From: Bradyrhizobium barranii subsp. barranii
Lineage (GTDB): Bacteria; Pseudomonadota; Alphaproteobacteria; Rhizobiales; Xanthobacteraceae
NCBI RefSeq assembly: GCF_017565645.3
Contig: NZ_CP086136.1
Span: forward strand, 4,881,501 to 4,945,500
Direction of reading: 5' to 3'
DNA length: 64,000 nucleotides
Under the pieces are notes generated by a model. It did no database searches, was not told where the DNA came from, and was given only the letters and a program-made list of their open reading frames with translations. The position numbers were made by a program, and so were the translations under genes. Shown here one piece after another: positions 46,706 through 55,265 of the stretch (positions within the stretch are counted from its first letter, which is position 1; the number at the start of each line of letters is the position of its first letter).

Positions 46706-46724
46706 AATCTCAAATAATGAGATT
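46706..46724. promoter_or_regulatory. Probable IclR operator 1 (AATCTC-N7-GAGATT)
   Basis: AATCTCAAATAATGAGATT is a perfect inverted repeat between the iclR stop (46728) and the hydroxylase start (46627). The same half-sites with the same 7-bp spacing occur at 47567-47585, before the transporter gene. Shared sequence and spacing point to one dimeric regulator, most likely the IclR protein encoded between them. Confidence 0.7.
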
Positions 46725-46727
46725 AGA

Positions 46728-47474
46728 TTACGATGTCATTACCTCGGAGATTTGCCGGGCCGCTTCGCTGACCTCCGCGCTGATGCGATCGATCAACTCG
46801 CCCTTGGCATGTGGTCCGGCGATCGTGATGCAGAGGCTTGCGATCGGGTAGCCCGCATCGAGGATCGGCGCGGCGATCCCGACCGCGCCCGGTGTCACTT
46901 CGCCAAAGGCAACCGCGACGCCAGCGCGCCGCACGCGTTTCAGCGCTGCCAGGATTTCGTCGGAGGTGTCGCCGACGCCGACGCTGCGCAGATCGGCGGC
47001 ATAGCGCGTCACCAGTGGCATTACGCGTTGCTTGGGCAGAAAGGCCATGATCGAGCGCGCGATTGCCCCACGTCCCATCGCCATCGGTCGGCCACGCGGA
47101 TAGCTGCTTACGGGATTCACGACGGAGGCGATTGAAGCCACGCACAGCATCTTTTCGCCATACCAGCGCACGACCAGGGCCGTACAGGGGTGCGCGGCCG
47201 ACAGCCGCTCCAGATGCGGGGTGGCTGCTGCGATCAGCGGATCGGAACGGCGGCTGAGATAGTCCATCTCCACCACGCGCGGGCCAAGCGCGAACCGGCC
47301 GCCGCGCGTCGGCATCACGAAGCCGCTGTCCTTCAAGCTCTTCAGATAGCGATACAGCGTCGGCCTTGTGTAGCCGAGCTCCTTCATGAGCTCTTCGGGC
47401 GACCATTGCGGCCGTGCCTCGGTGAAGAGATCGAGCACGGCAAGAACCCGATCCTGACTGTTTGCTTTGACCAA
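46728..47474 (-). CDS. IclR-family transcriptional regulator
   Basis: The 248-residue protein has an N-terminal winged helix (DRVLAVLDLFTEARPQWSPE; LGYTRPTLYRYLKSLKDSGF) and the IclR ligand-binding domain (HPCTALVVRWYGEKMLCVAS; GRGAIARSIMAF; CITIAGPHAKGELI). IclR regulators typically control aromatic or acyl catabolism. Here it sits between the hydroxylase and the transporter, with palindromic boxes on both sides. The start is read as TTG at 47474; no ATG lies near. A further half-site (GTGAGATTC) lies just upstream at 47475-47483, suggesting autoregulation. Confidence 0.9.
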   Translation of the reverse strand: MVKANSQDRVLAVLDLFTEARPQWSPEELMKELGYTRPTLYRYLKSLKDSGFVMPTRGGRFALGPRVVEMDYLSRRSDPLIAAATPHLERLSAAHPCTALVVRWYGEKMLCVASIASVVNPVSSYPRGRPMAMGRGAIARSIMAFLPKQRVMPLVTRYAADLRSVGVGDTSDEILAALKRVRRAGVAVAFGEVTPGAVGIAAPILDAGYPIASLCITIAGPHAKGELIDRISAEVSEAARQISEVMTS

Positions 47475-47566
47475 GTGAGATTCGATCCAGCTTCGCGTAT
47501 TCGCCGTGATACCCGCATTCGCGTCGGCCGCAAAACGGCGGCACGGCAGTGGCTTGCCTTCGTTAT

Positions 47567-47585
47567 AATCTCACTATAAGAGATT
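47567..47585. promoter_or_regulatory. Probable IclR operator 2 (AATCTC-N7-GAGATT)
   Basis: AATCTCACTATAAGAGATT lies in the 155-bp gap between divergent iclR and the MFS transporter gene, 44 bp before the transporter ATG. Half-sites and spacing are the same as in the box at 46706-46724. The A/T-rich surroundings (TTATAATC) fit an overlapping promoter. Confidence 0.7.
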
Positions 47586-47629
47586 TTAAGAAGAATAATA
47601 GTGCATGAGCTGCCGGGGAGGGGTTGGGC

Positions 47630-48961
47630 ATGGCCGTCACAGCTACGGATGGGATCGTGTCGGGCACGGTCGACGTTCCCGCCTATGTCGATCGTCAGCC
47701 GGTCGGCGCCTTTCAGATCCGGGTTCTGCTCGTCTGCGCCGCGGTGCTGTTCATCGACGGCTTCGACACCCAGGCCATCGGTTATGTCGCGCCTGCAGTC
47801 GCGCAGGAATGGAAGCTGGCGCGTGGCAGCCTGGGTCCGGTGTTCAGCGCGGGGCTTCTGGGTCTCATGATCGGCGCCCTGATCTTCGGTCCGATGGCCG
47901 ACAGGATCGGTCGCCGCCGCATCATCCTCGCAAGCACGCTGGTGTTCGGCATCGGGACGCTGCTCACCGTGTTCGCGGTGGATACGACCTGGCTGATCGC
48001 GTTGCGCGTTCTGACCGGTCTCGGTCTCGGCGGTGCAATGCCCAATGCGATTGCGCTGATCTCCGAGTTCAGCCCGCATCGCCGCCGCGCCACCATGGTC
48101 ATGATCATGTTCGCAGGCTTTTCGATCGGTGCGGCCCTGGGCGGGCTGCTGGCGGCCGCCATGATCCCGGCTTTCGGCTGGCGCTCGGTGTTCCTCGTCG
48201 GCGGCCTCGTGCCGCTGCTGCTTCTGCCTTTCCTCTTCAAGGCGTTGCCGGAGTCGATCCGGTTCCTGGCGATGATGGGCGGCCGCGACCGCGAGGTGGC
48301 GAACCTCCTGCAAAAGATAGCCCCGGGGGTATCCTTCGCCGGCAATGCCAAATTCGTGGTCCAGGAGCCCAAATTGTCGGGATTGCGCGTCGCGCATTTG
48401 TTTGCAGAGGGCCGCGCATCGGTGACGGTTCTGCTCTGGGTCGTGTTCTTCATGAGCCTGCTCGACCTGTATTTGCTGTCGAACTGGCTGCCCACCGTGC
48501 TGAACGATCTCGGCGTGTCGGTTTCGGGGGCGGCCGCGATTGGTGCGATGCTCCAGGTCGGCGGCGTGGTCGGCACGTTCACGCTCGGCCAGTTCATCGA
48601 CCGCTTCTCGTTTCGCGCGCTGTCGCTGACCTATCTCGCTGCGGCGGTCGCGGTGGCCGCCGTTGGGATGGCCAGCCATTCGATCGTCCTGGTCACGATC
48701 GCGATCTTCGCGTCGGGATTTTGCATCGTCGGGGGACAGATCGCCTCGAACGCGCTGACGGCGACCTTCTATCCGACGGCGATCAGATCGACCGGCGTGG
48801 GCTGGGCGCTGGGCATCGGCCGCATCGGCTCGATCGTGGGGCCTCTGATCGGCGGCGTCATGCTGGCCCGCGACATGGGACCGCAGCCGCTGTTTGGCGC
48901 TGCGGCCGTCCCGGCATTGATCGCCGCGGCGGCGGCCTTCGTGCTGGCACGGCGAGGCTAG
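47630..48961 (+). CDS. MFS transporter, aromatic acid:H+ symporter type
   Basis: A 443-residue inner-membrane carrier with twelve predicted helices. The segment VLLVCAAVLFIDGFDTQAIG carries the D-G-(F/Y)-D motif typical of the aromatic acid:H+ symporter group (PcaK/BenK). The cytoplasmic loop GPMADRIGRRRIILAS is the MFS A motif, and RVLTGLGLGGAMPNAIAL the family-specific helix 4 region. Together with the flavin hydroxylase and IclR gene it suggests uptake and ring hydroxylation of an aromatic acid. The ATG at 47630 follows GGGGAGGGG. Confidence 0.93.
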   Translation: MAVTATDGIVSGTVDVPAYVDRQPVGAFQIRVLLVCAAVLFIDGFDTQAIGYVAPAVAQEWKLARGSLGPVFSAGLLGLMIGALIFGPMADRIGRRRIILASTLVFGIGTLLTVFAVDTTWLIALRVLTGLGLGGAMPNAIALISEFSPHRRRATMVMIMFAGFSIGAALGGLLAAAMIPAFGWRSVFLVGGLVPLLLLPFLFKALPESIRFLAMMGGRDREVANLLQKIAPGVSFAGNAKFVVQEPKLSGLRVAHLFAEGRASVTVLLWVVFFMSLLDLYLLSNWLPTVLNDLGVSVSGAAAIGAMLQVGGVVGTFTLGQFIDRFSFRALSLTYLAAAVAVAAVGMASHSIVLVTIAIFASGFCIVGGQIASNALTATFYPTAIRSTGVGWALGIGRIGSIVGPLIGGVMLARDMGPQPLFGAAAVPALIAAAAAFVLARRG

Positions 48962-49120
48962 CCGAGGCGATATATCCTGCCGAAGTGCCAGCGCTGCTTT
49001 CCTGCAACGCTCGTGTGCGCTTGTTGCCAACGAAATGACGTTGCAAGTTGCGGCCTGCCGCAATAGCCAAGATGTCGACGTTTTCTTTGGACAAGCTCGT
49101 CGTTTGGACAGGTCTGCGTC

Positions 49121-50539
49121 ATGACCTCCAATGACGCACCGTTGAGGAATCCCGCAATGTCCATGCTGCCCAATTCGCAAGAGGCCCGGGATGTGGCCTA
49201 CCAGCTCCATTCCTATACCAATGCGCGCGCGCATCAGCAGGCCGGTCCGCTGGTGATCGAGCGTGGCGAGGGTCCTTACGTGTTCGACGCGTCGGGCAAG
49301 CGCTATTTCGAGGCCATGGCCGGCCTGTGGAGCGTCGGGCTCGGCTTCAACGAGAAGCGGCTGGTCGAGGCGGCGCACAAGCAGATGCTGGCGCTGCCGT
49401 TCTACCATACGTTCTCCGCCAAATCGCACGGGCCCTCGATTGACCTCGCCGAGAAGCTGGTGGCGCTCGCGCCGGTGCCGATGAGCAAGGTGTTCTTCAC
49501 CAATTCCGGCTCGGAGGCCAACGACACCGTCCTCAAGCTGATCGCCTATCGCTCCAACGCGCTTGGCCAGCCGCAGCGCAAGAAGATCATCAGCCGGATG
49601 CGCGCCTATCACGGCGTCACCATTGCCTCGGCAAGCCTCACCGGCCTGCCGAACAACCACCGCTCGTTCGACCTGCCGCTGCCCAACATCTTGCACACGG
49701 GCTCGCCGCATTTCTACAAGGACGGCGCGCCCGGTGAGAGCGAGGAGGCGTTCGCAACGCGCCGGGCCGAGGAGCTCGACGCGCTGATCCAGAAGGAGGG
49801 CCCGGATACGATCGCGGCCTTCTTCGGCGAGCCGGTGATGGGCGCGGGCGGCGTCGTCGTGCCGCCGGCGACCTATTGGGAGAAGATCCAGGCAGTCCTG
49901 AAGAAATACGACATCCTGCTGGTCGCAGATGAGGTCATCTGCGGCTTCGGCCGTACCGGCAAGATGTTCGGCTGCGAGACCTACGGCATCAAGCCGGACG
50001 TGATGGTGGTCTCCAAGCAGATCACCTCGAGCTATTTCCCGCTGTCGGCGATCATCCTGAACGACCGCATGTTCGAGCCGATCGCGGACGAGAGCAACAA
50101 GATCGGCGTGCTCGGCCACGGTTTCACTGCGGGCGGCCATCCCGTCGGCTCGGCCATTGCGCTGGAGAATCTCAAGATCATCGAGGAGCGCGGCCTGGTC
50201 GCGCACGCCGCCGAGCTCGGCGGCTACATGCAGGGCAAGCTGCGCGAGCTCACCAGCGATCCGCTGGTCGGCGAGGTCCGCGGCGTCGGCATGATCGCGG
50301 CGATCGAGCTCGTGCTCGACAAGGGACGCAAGACGGCCGCCAGCACGCCCGGCGCCGTCGGCGGCATCGCCAGCCGCATGCTCCAGGAGCGCGGCGTGAT
50401 CTCGCGCAACATGCTGGATGCCATCGCCATCTGCCCGCCGCTGATCGTCACCAAGGCCCAGATCGACGAGCTGATCGCGGCCATTACAGGCGTGCTGAAC
50501 GACATGAAGCCGGAAGTGGCGAAGCTGACGCCGGCGTAG
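49121..50539 (+). CDS. Class III (omega) aminotransferase, PLP-dependent
   Basis: The 472-residue enzyme transfers amino groups from amines or beta/omega-amino acids. It has YVFDASGKRYFEAMAGLWSV, SGSEANDTVLKL (phosphate-binding turn), the catalytic DEVICGFGRTG and the PLP lysine in VVSKQITSSYFPL. It then has GFTAGGHPVGSAIALENL. It resembles putrescine- and pyruvate-type transaminases. The ATG at 49121 is used; a later ATG (MSMLPNSQE) is possible. It stands alone before a repeat-rich gap, with no obvious operon partner. Confidence 0.92.
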   Translation: MTSNDAPLRNPAMSMLPNSQEARDVAYQLHSYTNARAHQQAGPLVIERGEGPYVFDASGKRYFEAMAGLWSVGLGFNEKRLVEAAHKQMLALPFYHTFSAKSHGPSIDLAEKLVALAPVPMSKVFFTNSGSEANDTVLKLIAYRSNALGQPQRKKIISRMRAYHGVTIASASLTGLPNNHRSFDLPLPNILHTGSPHFYKDGAPGESEEAFATRRAEELDALIQKEGPDTIAAFFGEPVMGAGGVVVPPATYWEKIQAVLKKYDILLVADEVICGFGRTGKMFGCETYGIKPDVMVVSKQITSSYFPLSAIILNDRMFEPIADESNKIGVLGHGFTAGGHPVGSAIALENLKIIEERGLVAHAAELGGYMQGKLRELTSDPLVGEVRGVGMIAAIELVLDKGRKTAASTPGAVGGIASRMLQERGVISRNMLDAIAICPPLIVTKAQIDELIAAITGVLNDMKPEVAKLTPA

Positions 50540-50549
50540 GCTCTCTCCT

Positions 50550-50664
50550 CGTCATTGCGAGGAGCCCGCAACAAAATTGCGAAGCAATTTTGCGCTGGCG
50601 ACGAAGCAATCCAGACCGTCTCCGCGGAAAGATTCTGGATTGCTTCGCTTCGCTCGCAATGACG
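50550..50664. repeat. REP-like palindromic repeat A
   Basis: The element begins CGTCATTGCGA and ends with the exact complement TCGCAATGACG. It contains further paired arms (GAAGCAATCCAG / CTGGATTGCTTC and AAATTGCGAAGCAATTT). Similar elements are scattered between genes in Bradyrhizobium genomes; copy number here was not tested. It begins 11 bp after the aminotransferase stop and may also act as a transcription or RNA-stability element. Confidence 0.75.
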
Positions 50665-50694
50665 GCGTTGATGCAGTGAGCCTCGATTTATCAC

Positions 50695-50805
50695 CGTCAC
50701 CCTGAGGTGCTCGCCTCTTCGGCGAGCCTCGAAGGGCGACGGCCGACTGGCCGCAGCGGGGGCCGCTCATCCTTCGAGGCTCACGCCTCGCGCCTCAGGA
50801 TGACG
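50695..50805. repeat. REP-like palindromic repeat B, overlapping the rnd 3' end
   Basis: Its arms are CGTCACCCTGAGG at the left and CCTCAGGATGACG at the right, with inner GAGCCTCGAAGG / CCTTCGAGGCTC pairs. This resembles another dispersed intergenic repeat of the group. Its right arm contains the ribonuclease D stop codon and its last codons. Confidence 0.75.
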
Positions 50806-51964
50806 GTTTAACCGGCTCCACCCGTTGGACCCCGATCACGCGGCCTTTCTCGATCGCGAGCGCCAGCTCGCCGCGCTTGAGCTTCAAGGCGGCGTCGCCG
50901 AACAACTCGCGGCGCCAGCCGCGCAAGGCCGGCACGTCGGCCTCGTCGTCCGCTGCGATCTCTTCGAGATCGTCGACAGTGGCGATCACCTTGCTGGCGA
51001 CCGCGTGGCGCTCCGCGGTCATGCGCAGCAGCACCTTCAACAGCTCGACGATGGCGGCGCCATTGTTGTTGTTGCGCGGCTTCTCCAGCTTCGGCAGCGT
51101 CGCGAAATCCCGCGCCAGCCCGCGCTCGACCGCGGCGACGATGTCCGCGCCCCATTTGGATTTCTCGAACCCCTTCGGCACCGAGCGCAGATGGGCGAGC
51201 TTCTCCAGCGTGTTCGGCGCGTGGGTCGCGATGTCGCTGATGGCTTCATCACGCAGCACGCGGCCGCGCGGCACGTCGCGGCTCTGCGCTTCCTGCTCGC
51301 GCCAGGCCGCGACCTCCATCAGGACCGCGAGGTCCTTGGGCTTGCGGACCCGCGTCTTCAGCCGTTCCCAGGCGCGCTCGGGGTGGAAGTCGTAAGTGCG
51401 GGGCGAGGTCAAAACCTCCATCTCGATGGAGACCCACTCGCTGCGGCGCCGCTTCTTGAGGTCGGCATCGAGCGCGGCGAACACGTCGCGCAGGTGCGTG
51501 ACGTCGGACACCGCGTAGTGCATCTGCTCTTTCGTCAGCGGCCGGCGCGACCAGTCGGTGAAGCGGTGGGTCTTGTCCGGGCGGTGGCCCGCGACCTTCT
51601 CGACCAGCGCGTCATAGGCGATGCTGTCGCCATAGCCGAGCACCATGGCCGCGACCTGGGTGTCGAACACCGGGTGCGGGATGATGTTGGCCTGGTGCCA
51701 GATGATCTCGATGTCCTGGCGGGCGGCATGGAATACCTTCAGCACGCCCTCGTTGCCCATCAGGTCGAAGAACGGCTTGAGGTCGATCCCCTCGGCCAGG
51801 GTGTCGATGACGATCGCTTCCTCGGGGCTGGCCATCTGCACCACGCACAGCAGCGGGTAGTAGGTGGTTTCGCGCAGGAACTCGGTATCGACTGTAATAA
51901 CGGGGTGCTTGGCCAGCCGGCTGCAGGCAGCCGCGAGGTCAGCGGTGGTGGTAATCAAATCCAT
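50795..51964 (-). CDS. rnd: Ribonuclease D
   Basis: RNase D trims 3' ends of tRNA and other stable RNAs. The 389-residue protein has the DEDD exonuclease motifs: VITVDTEFLRETTYYPLLCV (Exo I), KVFHAARQDIEIIW (Exo II) and MHYAVSDVTHLRDVF (Exo III with the Tyr of the DEDDy type). Two HRDC-like helical domains follow (around 205-290 and 300-375). The last three residues and the stop (PSS then TGA) are encoded by the right arm of repeat B, so the ancestral C-terminus was probably replaced by the insertion. Confidence 0.94.
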   Translation of the reverse strand: MDLITTTADLAAACSRLAKHPVITVDTEFLRETTYYPLLCVVQMASPEEAIVIDTLAEGIDLKPFFDLMGNEGVLKVFHAARQDIEIIWHQANIIPHPVFDTQVAAMVLGYGDSIAYDALVEKVAGHRPDKTHRFTDWSRRPLTKEQMHYAVSDVTHLRDVFAALDADLKKRRRSEWVSIEMEVLTSPRTYDFHPERAWERLKTRVRKPKDLAVLMEVAAWREQEAQSRDVPRGRVLRDEAISDIATHAPNTLEKLAHLRSVPKGFEKSKWGADIVAAVERGLARDFATLPKLEKPRNNNNGAAIVELLKVLLRMTAERHAVASKVIATVDDLEEIAADDEADVPALRGWRRELFGDAALKLKRGELALAIEKGRVIGVQRVEPVKPSS

Positions 51965-52080
51965 GAACGGCCCATGACACTTGGTATCAGCCGTTCTGCC
52001 GAAAGCGCTGTGATGTCAAGGGGCTCTAAGCGAATTCGAGCATTGCATCGGGCCGGAATCGTCTCTTTCCGACGAAATTC

Positions 52081-52191
52081 CTATTCGTAACGGATCCGGT
52101 GCGAGGATTTGCGCGCGCAGGGCAGCGCCACCACGACCACGCACATGGCGACCAGCGCCAGCCCCAGGAACTCGAAAACCAACAGATCCAC
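52081..52191 (-). CDS. Probable 36-residue membrane protein
   Basis: The frame starts at GTG 52191 with GGAG 9 bp upstream and ends at TAG 52081. It reads MDLLVFEFLGLALVAMCVVV, then VALPCARKSSHRIRYE: one hydrophobic helix followed by a basic tail. This is a classic small bitopic membrane peptide. It lies upstream of rnd on the same strand (116 bp). No family is known to me. Confidence 0.5.
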   Translation of the reverse strand: MDLLVFEFLGLALVAMCVVVVALPCARKSSHRIRYE

Positions 52192-52317
52192 GGCGAAATC
52201 TCCAGAAACATTGATAGATTTGTCGGGGGTACGTTGAGGGTCTGTTAATGCTCGTGGTTACCGGCCGCCCGGCAAGCCGGATGGTGGACGGGGAGTTAAC
52301 GGGGGCGGGCTCGACCA

Positions 52318-53214
52318 TCACCCCATGAGCTTCGGCAAGGCGGCGAGCGCGTCCACGGCGGCACGCACTTTTGGCGGAATCCGGGGCGAACGGGGCCACA
52401 GCGCGTGGCAGTCGTAGAGGAATTCGGGCTGGCCTTCGAGGAGGCCGACCAGCGCGCCGCTGTTGAGACGCTCGCGGACCAGCCAATAAGGCAGCCAGGC
52501 GAGCCCCATGCCCTGTGCGGCGGCGTCCGCGATCGCCTCCATATCGTCGAGCCTCAGCCTGCCTGACGGCATGATCTCGCGTGCCGGCTGGTCGGCTTGT
52601 GGAAACAGCCATGGCCGGACGCGTCCAGAGCGGCGATAGATGATCGCCTGATGCGCGGCGAGATCGTCGAGCGATTTTGGTTTGCCGTTGGCGCGTAGAT
52701 AGGACCGCGCGCCGCACACCACCATGCGCTGGCTTGCGATGCGCCGCGTGATCAGACCGGACTGGTCGTCGAGATCGCCGGTCCGGATCGCAAGATCGTA
52801 GCCGGCCTCGATGATGTCAGCGATGGGATCGCCGAAGGAGAGGTCGAGCTCGAGATGCGGATATTTTCGCGCGAGCTTCATCAACAGAGGGGCGATGCAG
52901 TGCCGTCCGAGCAGGGCAGGCATGGTCACGCGCAGCCTGCCGCGCGGCGCGGAGAGTTCATCGGCCACGACGGCGTCGGCGGCTTCGGCCTCGCTGAGTA
53001 CCGCGCGGCAGCGCTCGTAGTAGGCCTGGCCAGCCTCGGTCAGGCTCTGGCGCCGCGTGGTGCGGTTGAGGAGGCGGACGCCGAGACGTTCTTCGAGGAA
53101 GCGCACATGCTTGCCGACCATCGGCCCCGACATCTCCAGGGCGTCGGCCGCGGCCGCGAACGAACCGAGATCGACGGCCCGGACGAATACGGCCATGCTG
53201 GTCAGGCGGTCCAT
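52318..53214 (-). CDS. LysR-family transcriptional regulator
   Basis: A 298-residue LysR protein. The N-terminal helix-turn-helix is MAVFVRAVDLGSFAAAADAL with MSGPMVGKHVRFLEERLGVR, followed by an effector-binding domain. ATG 53214 is preferred because earlier starts add a 17-residue tail not seen in LysR proteins. It is divergent from the quinone-reductase-like gene at 53318, which it probably regulates. Confidence 0.9.
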   Translation of the reverse strand: MDRLTSMAVFVRAVDLGSFAAAADALEMSGPMVGKHVRFLEERLGVRLLNRTTRRQSLTEAGQAYYERCRAVLSEAEAADAVVADELSAPRGRLRVTMPALLGRHCIAPLLMKLARKYPHLELDLSFGDPIADIIEAGYDLAIRTGDLDDQSGLITRRIASQRMVVCGARSYLRANGKPKSLDDLAAHQAIIYRRSGRVRPWLFPQADQPAREIMPSGRLRLDDMEAIADAAAQGMGLAWLPYWLVRERLNSGALVGLLEGQPEFLYDCHALWPRSPRIPPKVRAAVDALAALPKLMG

Positions 53215-53317
53215 GATTGAAAACTCCTGGTTTCGACTGTTCGCGTATTCGGGCCATTTATCCACTTCGGTGGGATCGGCATAGCTCCATTCAGTTCAAT
53301 TGTTTTGGAGTGTATCC

Positions 53318-54307
53318 ATGACCCGCGTCGTTCGCTTTCACCGGCATGGCGGTCCCGAAGTGCTGTGCATCGAGACCGTCGACGTTCCACCGCCGGCAAA
53401 GGGCGAGGTGCAGATCCCGGTCAGGGCGCTCGGTCTCAACCGTGCGGAGGCGCTGTTGCGGACGGGCACCTATATCGAGACCGCGACATTTCCGTCCGGC
53501 CTTGGCCTGGAGGCGGCAGGTATCGTCGAGGCGATCGGTGAAGGCGTGGCCGGCTTTGCGCCGGGCGATGCAGTCAGCATCGTGCCGCCGCTGTCGATGG
53601 TGCGATGGCCGGCCTATGCCGAACTCGCGACGTTTCCGGCCGAGCTCGTCGTGAAGCATCCGCCCGAGCTTGGCTTCGAGGCGGCGGCTGCGGTGTGGAT
53701 GCAGTATCTGACGGCCTACGGCGCGCTGGTCGACATCGCCGGACTTGGGCGAGGGGATGTCGTCGCCATCACGGCGGCATCGAGCAGCGTCGGGCTTGCG
53801 GCCATCCAGATCGCGAACCGGATCGGCGCTGTCCCGGTCGCCCTGACGCGGACCTCGGCCAAGCGGCGCGCCTTGCGCGATGCCGGCGCCGCGCACGTGA
53901 TCGCCTCGGACGAGGAGGACATCGGAGCGCGGTTTGCGGAGATCGCCGGTTCAAACGGCGTCCGCGTGGTGTTTGACGCCGTCGGAGGTCCGGCATTCGA
54001 GCCGCTGACCGCGGCGATGTCACCGGGCGGAATCCTGATCGAGTATGGCGGGCTGAGCCCCGCGCCGACGCCGTTCCCGCTCTTCAACGTGTTGACCAAG
54101 AGCCTGGTCCTGCGCGGCTACCTCGTGCACGAGATCATCCGCGATCCCGTGCGCCTTGCGAAAGCAAAGGCGTTCATCCTCGACGGGTTGTCAGACGGCA
54201 GCTTGAAGCCGGTGATCGCCAGAACGTTCCCGTTCGAGGAGATCGTCGAGGCGCATCGCTTCCTGGAGTCGAACAATCAGTTCGGCAAGATCGTGGTGAC
54301 GATCTAA
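53318..54307 (+). CDS. Zinc-independent MDR family quinone reductase-like enzyme
   Basis: A 329-residue NADPH-dependent reductase. The GroES-like domain (MTRVVRFHRHGGPEVLCIET, then GLNRAEALLRTGTYI) lacks the zinc-binding cysteines. The cofactor domain has AAAVWMQYLTAYGALVDIA, ITAASSSVGLAAIQIA and VVFDAVGGPAFEPL, typical of NADPH:quinone oxidoreductases. The ATG at 53318 is close to GGAG. The substrate is unknown; it stands under the control of the divergent LysR gene. Confidence 0.9.
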   Translation: MTRVVRFHRHGGPEVLCIETVDVPPPAKGEVQIPVRALGLNRAEALLRTGTYIETATFPSGLGLEAAGIVEAIGEGVAGFAPGDAVSIVPPLSMVRWPAYAELATFPAELVVKHPPELGFEAAAAVWMQYLTAYGALVDIAGLGRGDVVAITAASSSVGLAAIQIANRIGAVPVALTRTSAKRRALRDAGAAHVIASDEEDIGARFAEIAGSNGVRVVFDAVGGPAFEPLTAAMSPGGILIEYGGLSPAPTPFPLFNVLTKSLVLRGYLVHEIIRDPVRLAKAKAFILDGLSDGSLKPVIARTFPFEEIVEAHRFLESNNQFGKIVVTI

Positions 54308-54337
54308 GCGCGCGGTGCGTGGCTCACATCGCGGCGA

Positions 54338-55057
54338 TCAGCCCCCCTCGAATATTCTCTTGCGGGCATTTTCGACATGCGTGCGCATGGCGCGGCGGGC
54401 GCCGTCCTCGTCTTGTGCCTCGATGGCCTCGAACACGCGGCGATGCTCCTGCTGCCCCCTGAGAATGCGGCCGCGCGGCTGAATGAGCGACAGGTTGCGG
54501 TTGAGATTGACGCCAATGGCGATCTGCTCCCTCAACGACGTCAGCGTCTCGACAAAGAACCGGTTGCCGCTCGCCTCCGCAATCGTGCGGTGGAAGAGGA
54601 GATCTTCCTCGACACCAAGGCCGCCCTCGCGCCCTTGGGCAACCATCGTATCCAGCCTGGTCAGGACCTGCTGAATGCGGCGCAGGCTTTGTCGGTCCCG
54701 GTTGCGGGCGGCGAGGGCCGCGGCATCGCCTTCGACCGCCATCCGGAAGATGAAGCAGCGCTGGATGTCGGGGATGCTACTGACGGGCGCGAAGTCGAAG
54801 GCATTGGCGGCCGGGCGCCGCGTCACGAACCATCCCGCGCCCTGGCGTGATGCGATCAGCCCGTCGTCGCGCAATCGCGTCAGCGCCTCGCGAACGACGG
54901 GCCGCGACACGCCGAGGAGTTCGGCAAGGCCATTCTCGGGCGGTAACCGGCAGTTCACGGGAAGGATGCCGATCGCGATCTGACCCAGCACATGGTCGTA
55001 GATCCGGTCGCTCAATCGTCCCGTCGAGGACGACAGCGGCAACTCCGCGGATTTCAT
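54338..55057 (-). CDS. GntR-family regulator, FadR (FCD) subgroup
   Basis: The 239-residue protein has a winged-helix domain (SDRIYDHVLGQIAIGILPVN; LAELLGVSRPVVREALTRLR) and an all-helical FCD ligand domain (about 95-235, with DLLFHRTIAEASGN as the metal/ligand segment). It is divergent from the ABC importer operon starting at 55266, so it most likely controls it. ATG 55057 is taken; an earlier start adds 18 residues. Confidence 0.9.
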   Translation of the reverse strand: MKSAELPLSSSTGRLSDRIYDHVLGQIAIGILPVNCRLPPENGLAELLGVSRPVVREALTRLRDDGLIASRQGAGWFVTRRPAANAFDFAPVSSIPDIQRCFIFRMAVEGDAAALAARNRDRQSLRRIQQVLTRLDTMVAQGREGGLGVEEDLLFHRTIAEASGNRFFVETLTSLREQIAIGVNLNRNLSLIQPRGRILRGQQEHRRVFEAIEAQDEDGARRAMRTHVENARKRIFEGG

Positions 55058-55265
55058 CGCAGGCTTTTTCAAGTCCGGCTCCGTCCGGTTTTGCGTTCGG
55101 CTTCCAAACAAGTTTTTGACATTTCAGTCCATGCACAAGGCACTCGGGCGGCAGTTCGAAACAGCCACAGAACAGACCGCTTGACAACCAGCGAAGATTT
55201 CGTCGATGTTTGCCTTACAAATAAATAACAAGTTGCGCAAAAAATAAAGCGCGTGGGAGGCGAGA
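55058..55265. promoter_or_regulatory. Divergent control region of the GntR gene and the ABC importer
   Basis: A 208-bp gap with no gene. The last 60 bp are distinctly A/T-rich (TTACAAATAAATAACAAG, about 55213-55230). They are the likely promoter and GntR operator region of the importer operon. No clear FadR-type palindrome was found by eye. Confidence 0.4.

Noticed and set aside
47540..47560. Sigma-54-like promoter (GGCACG-N4-TGGC) before the MFS transporter
   Set aside because: Two departures from consensus, including the key TTGC element, in GC-rich DNA, and no enhancer-binding regulator nearby; the IclR palindrome explains regulation better.
47384..50206. Very long open frame (940 codons) on the minus strand opposite the transporter and aminotransferase genes
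   Set aside because: It mirrors the GC-rich third-position bias of real genes on the other strand, is rich in Arg/His/Gln/Asp without domain motifs, and overlaps well-supported genes.
52026..52211. 61-codon Trp-rich frame on the minus strand
   Set aside because: It overlaps a better small membrane-protein frame and has an unnatural Trp/Ser/Arg composition.
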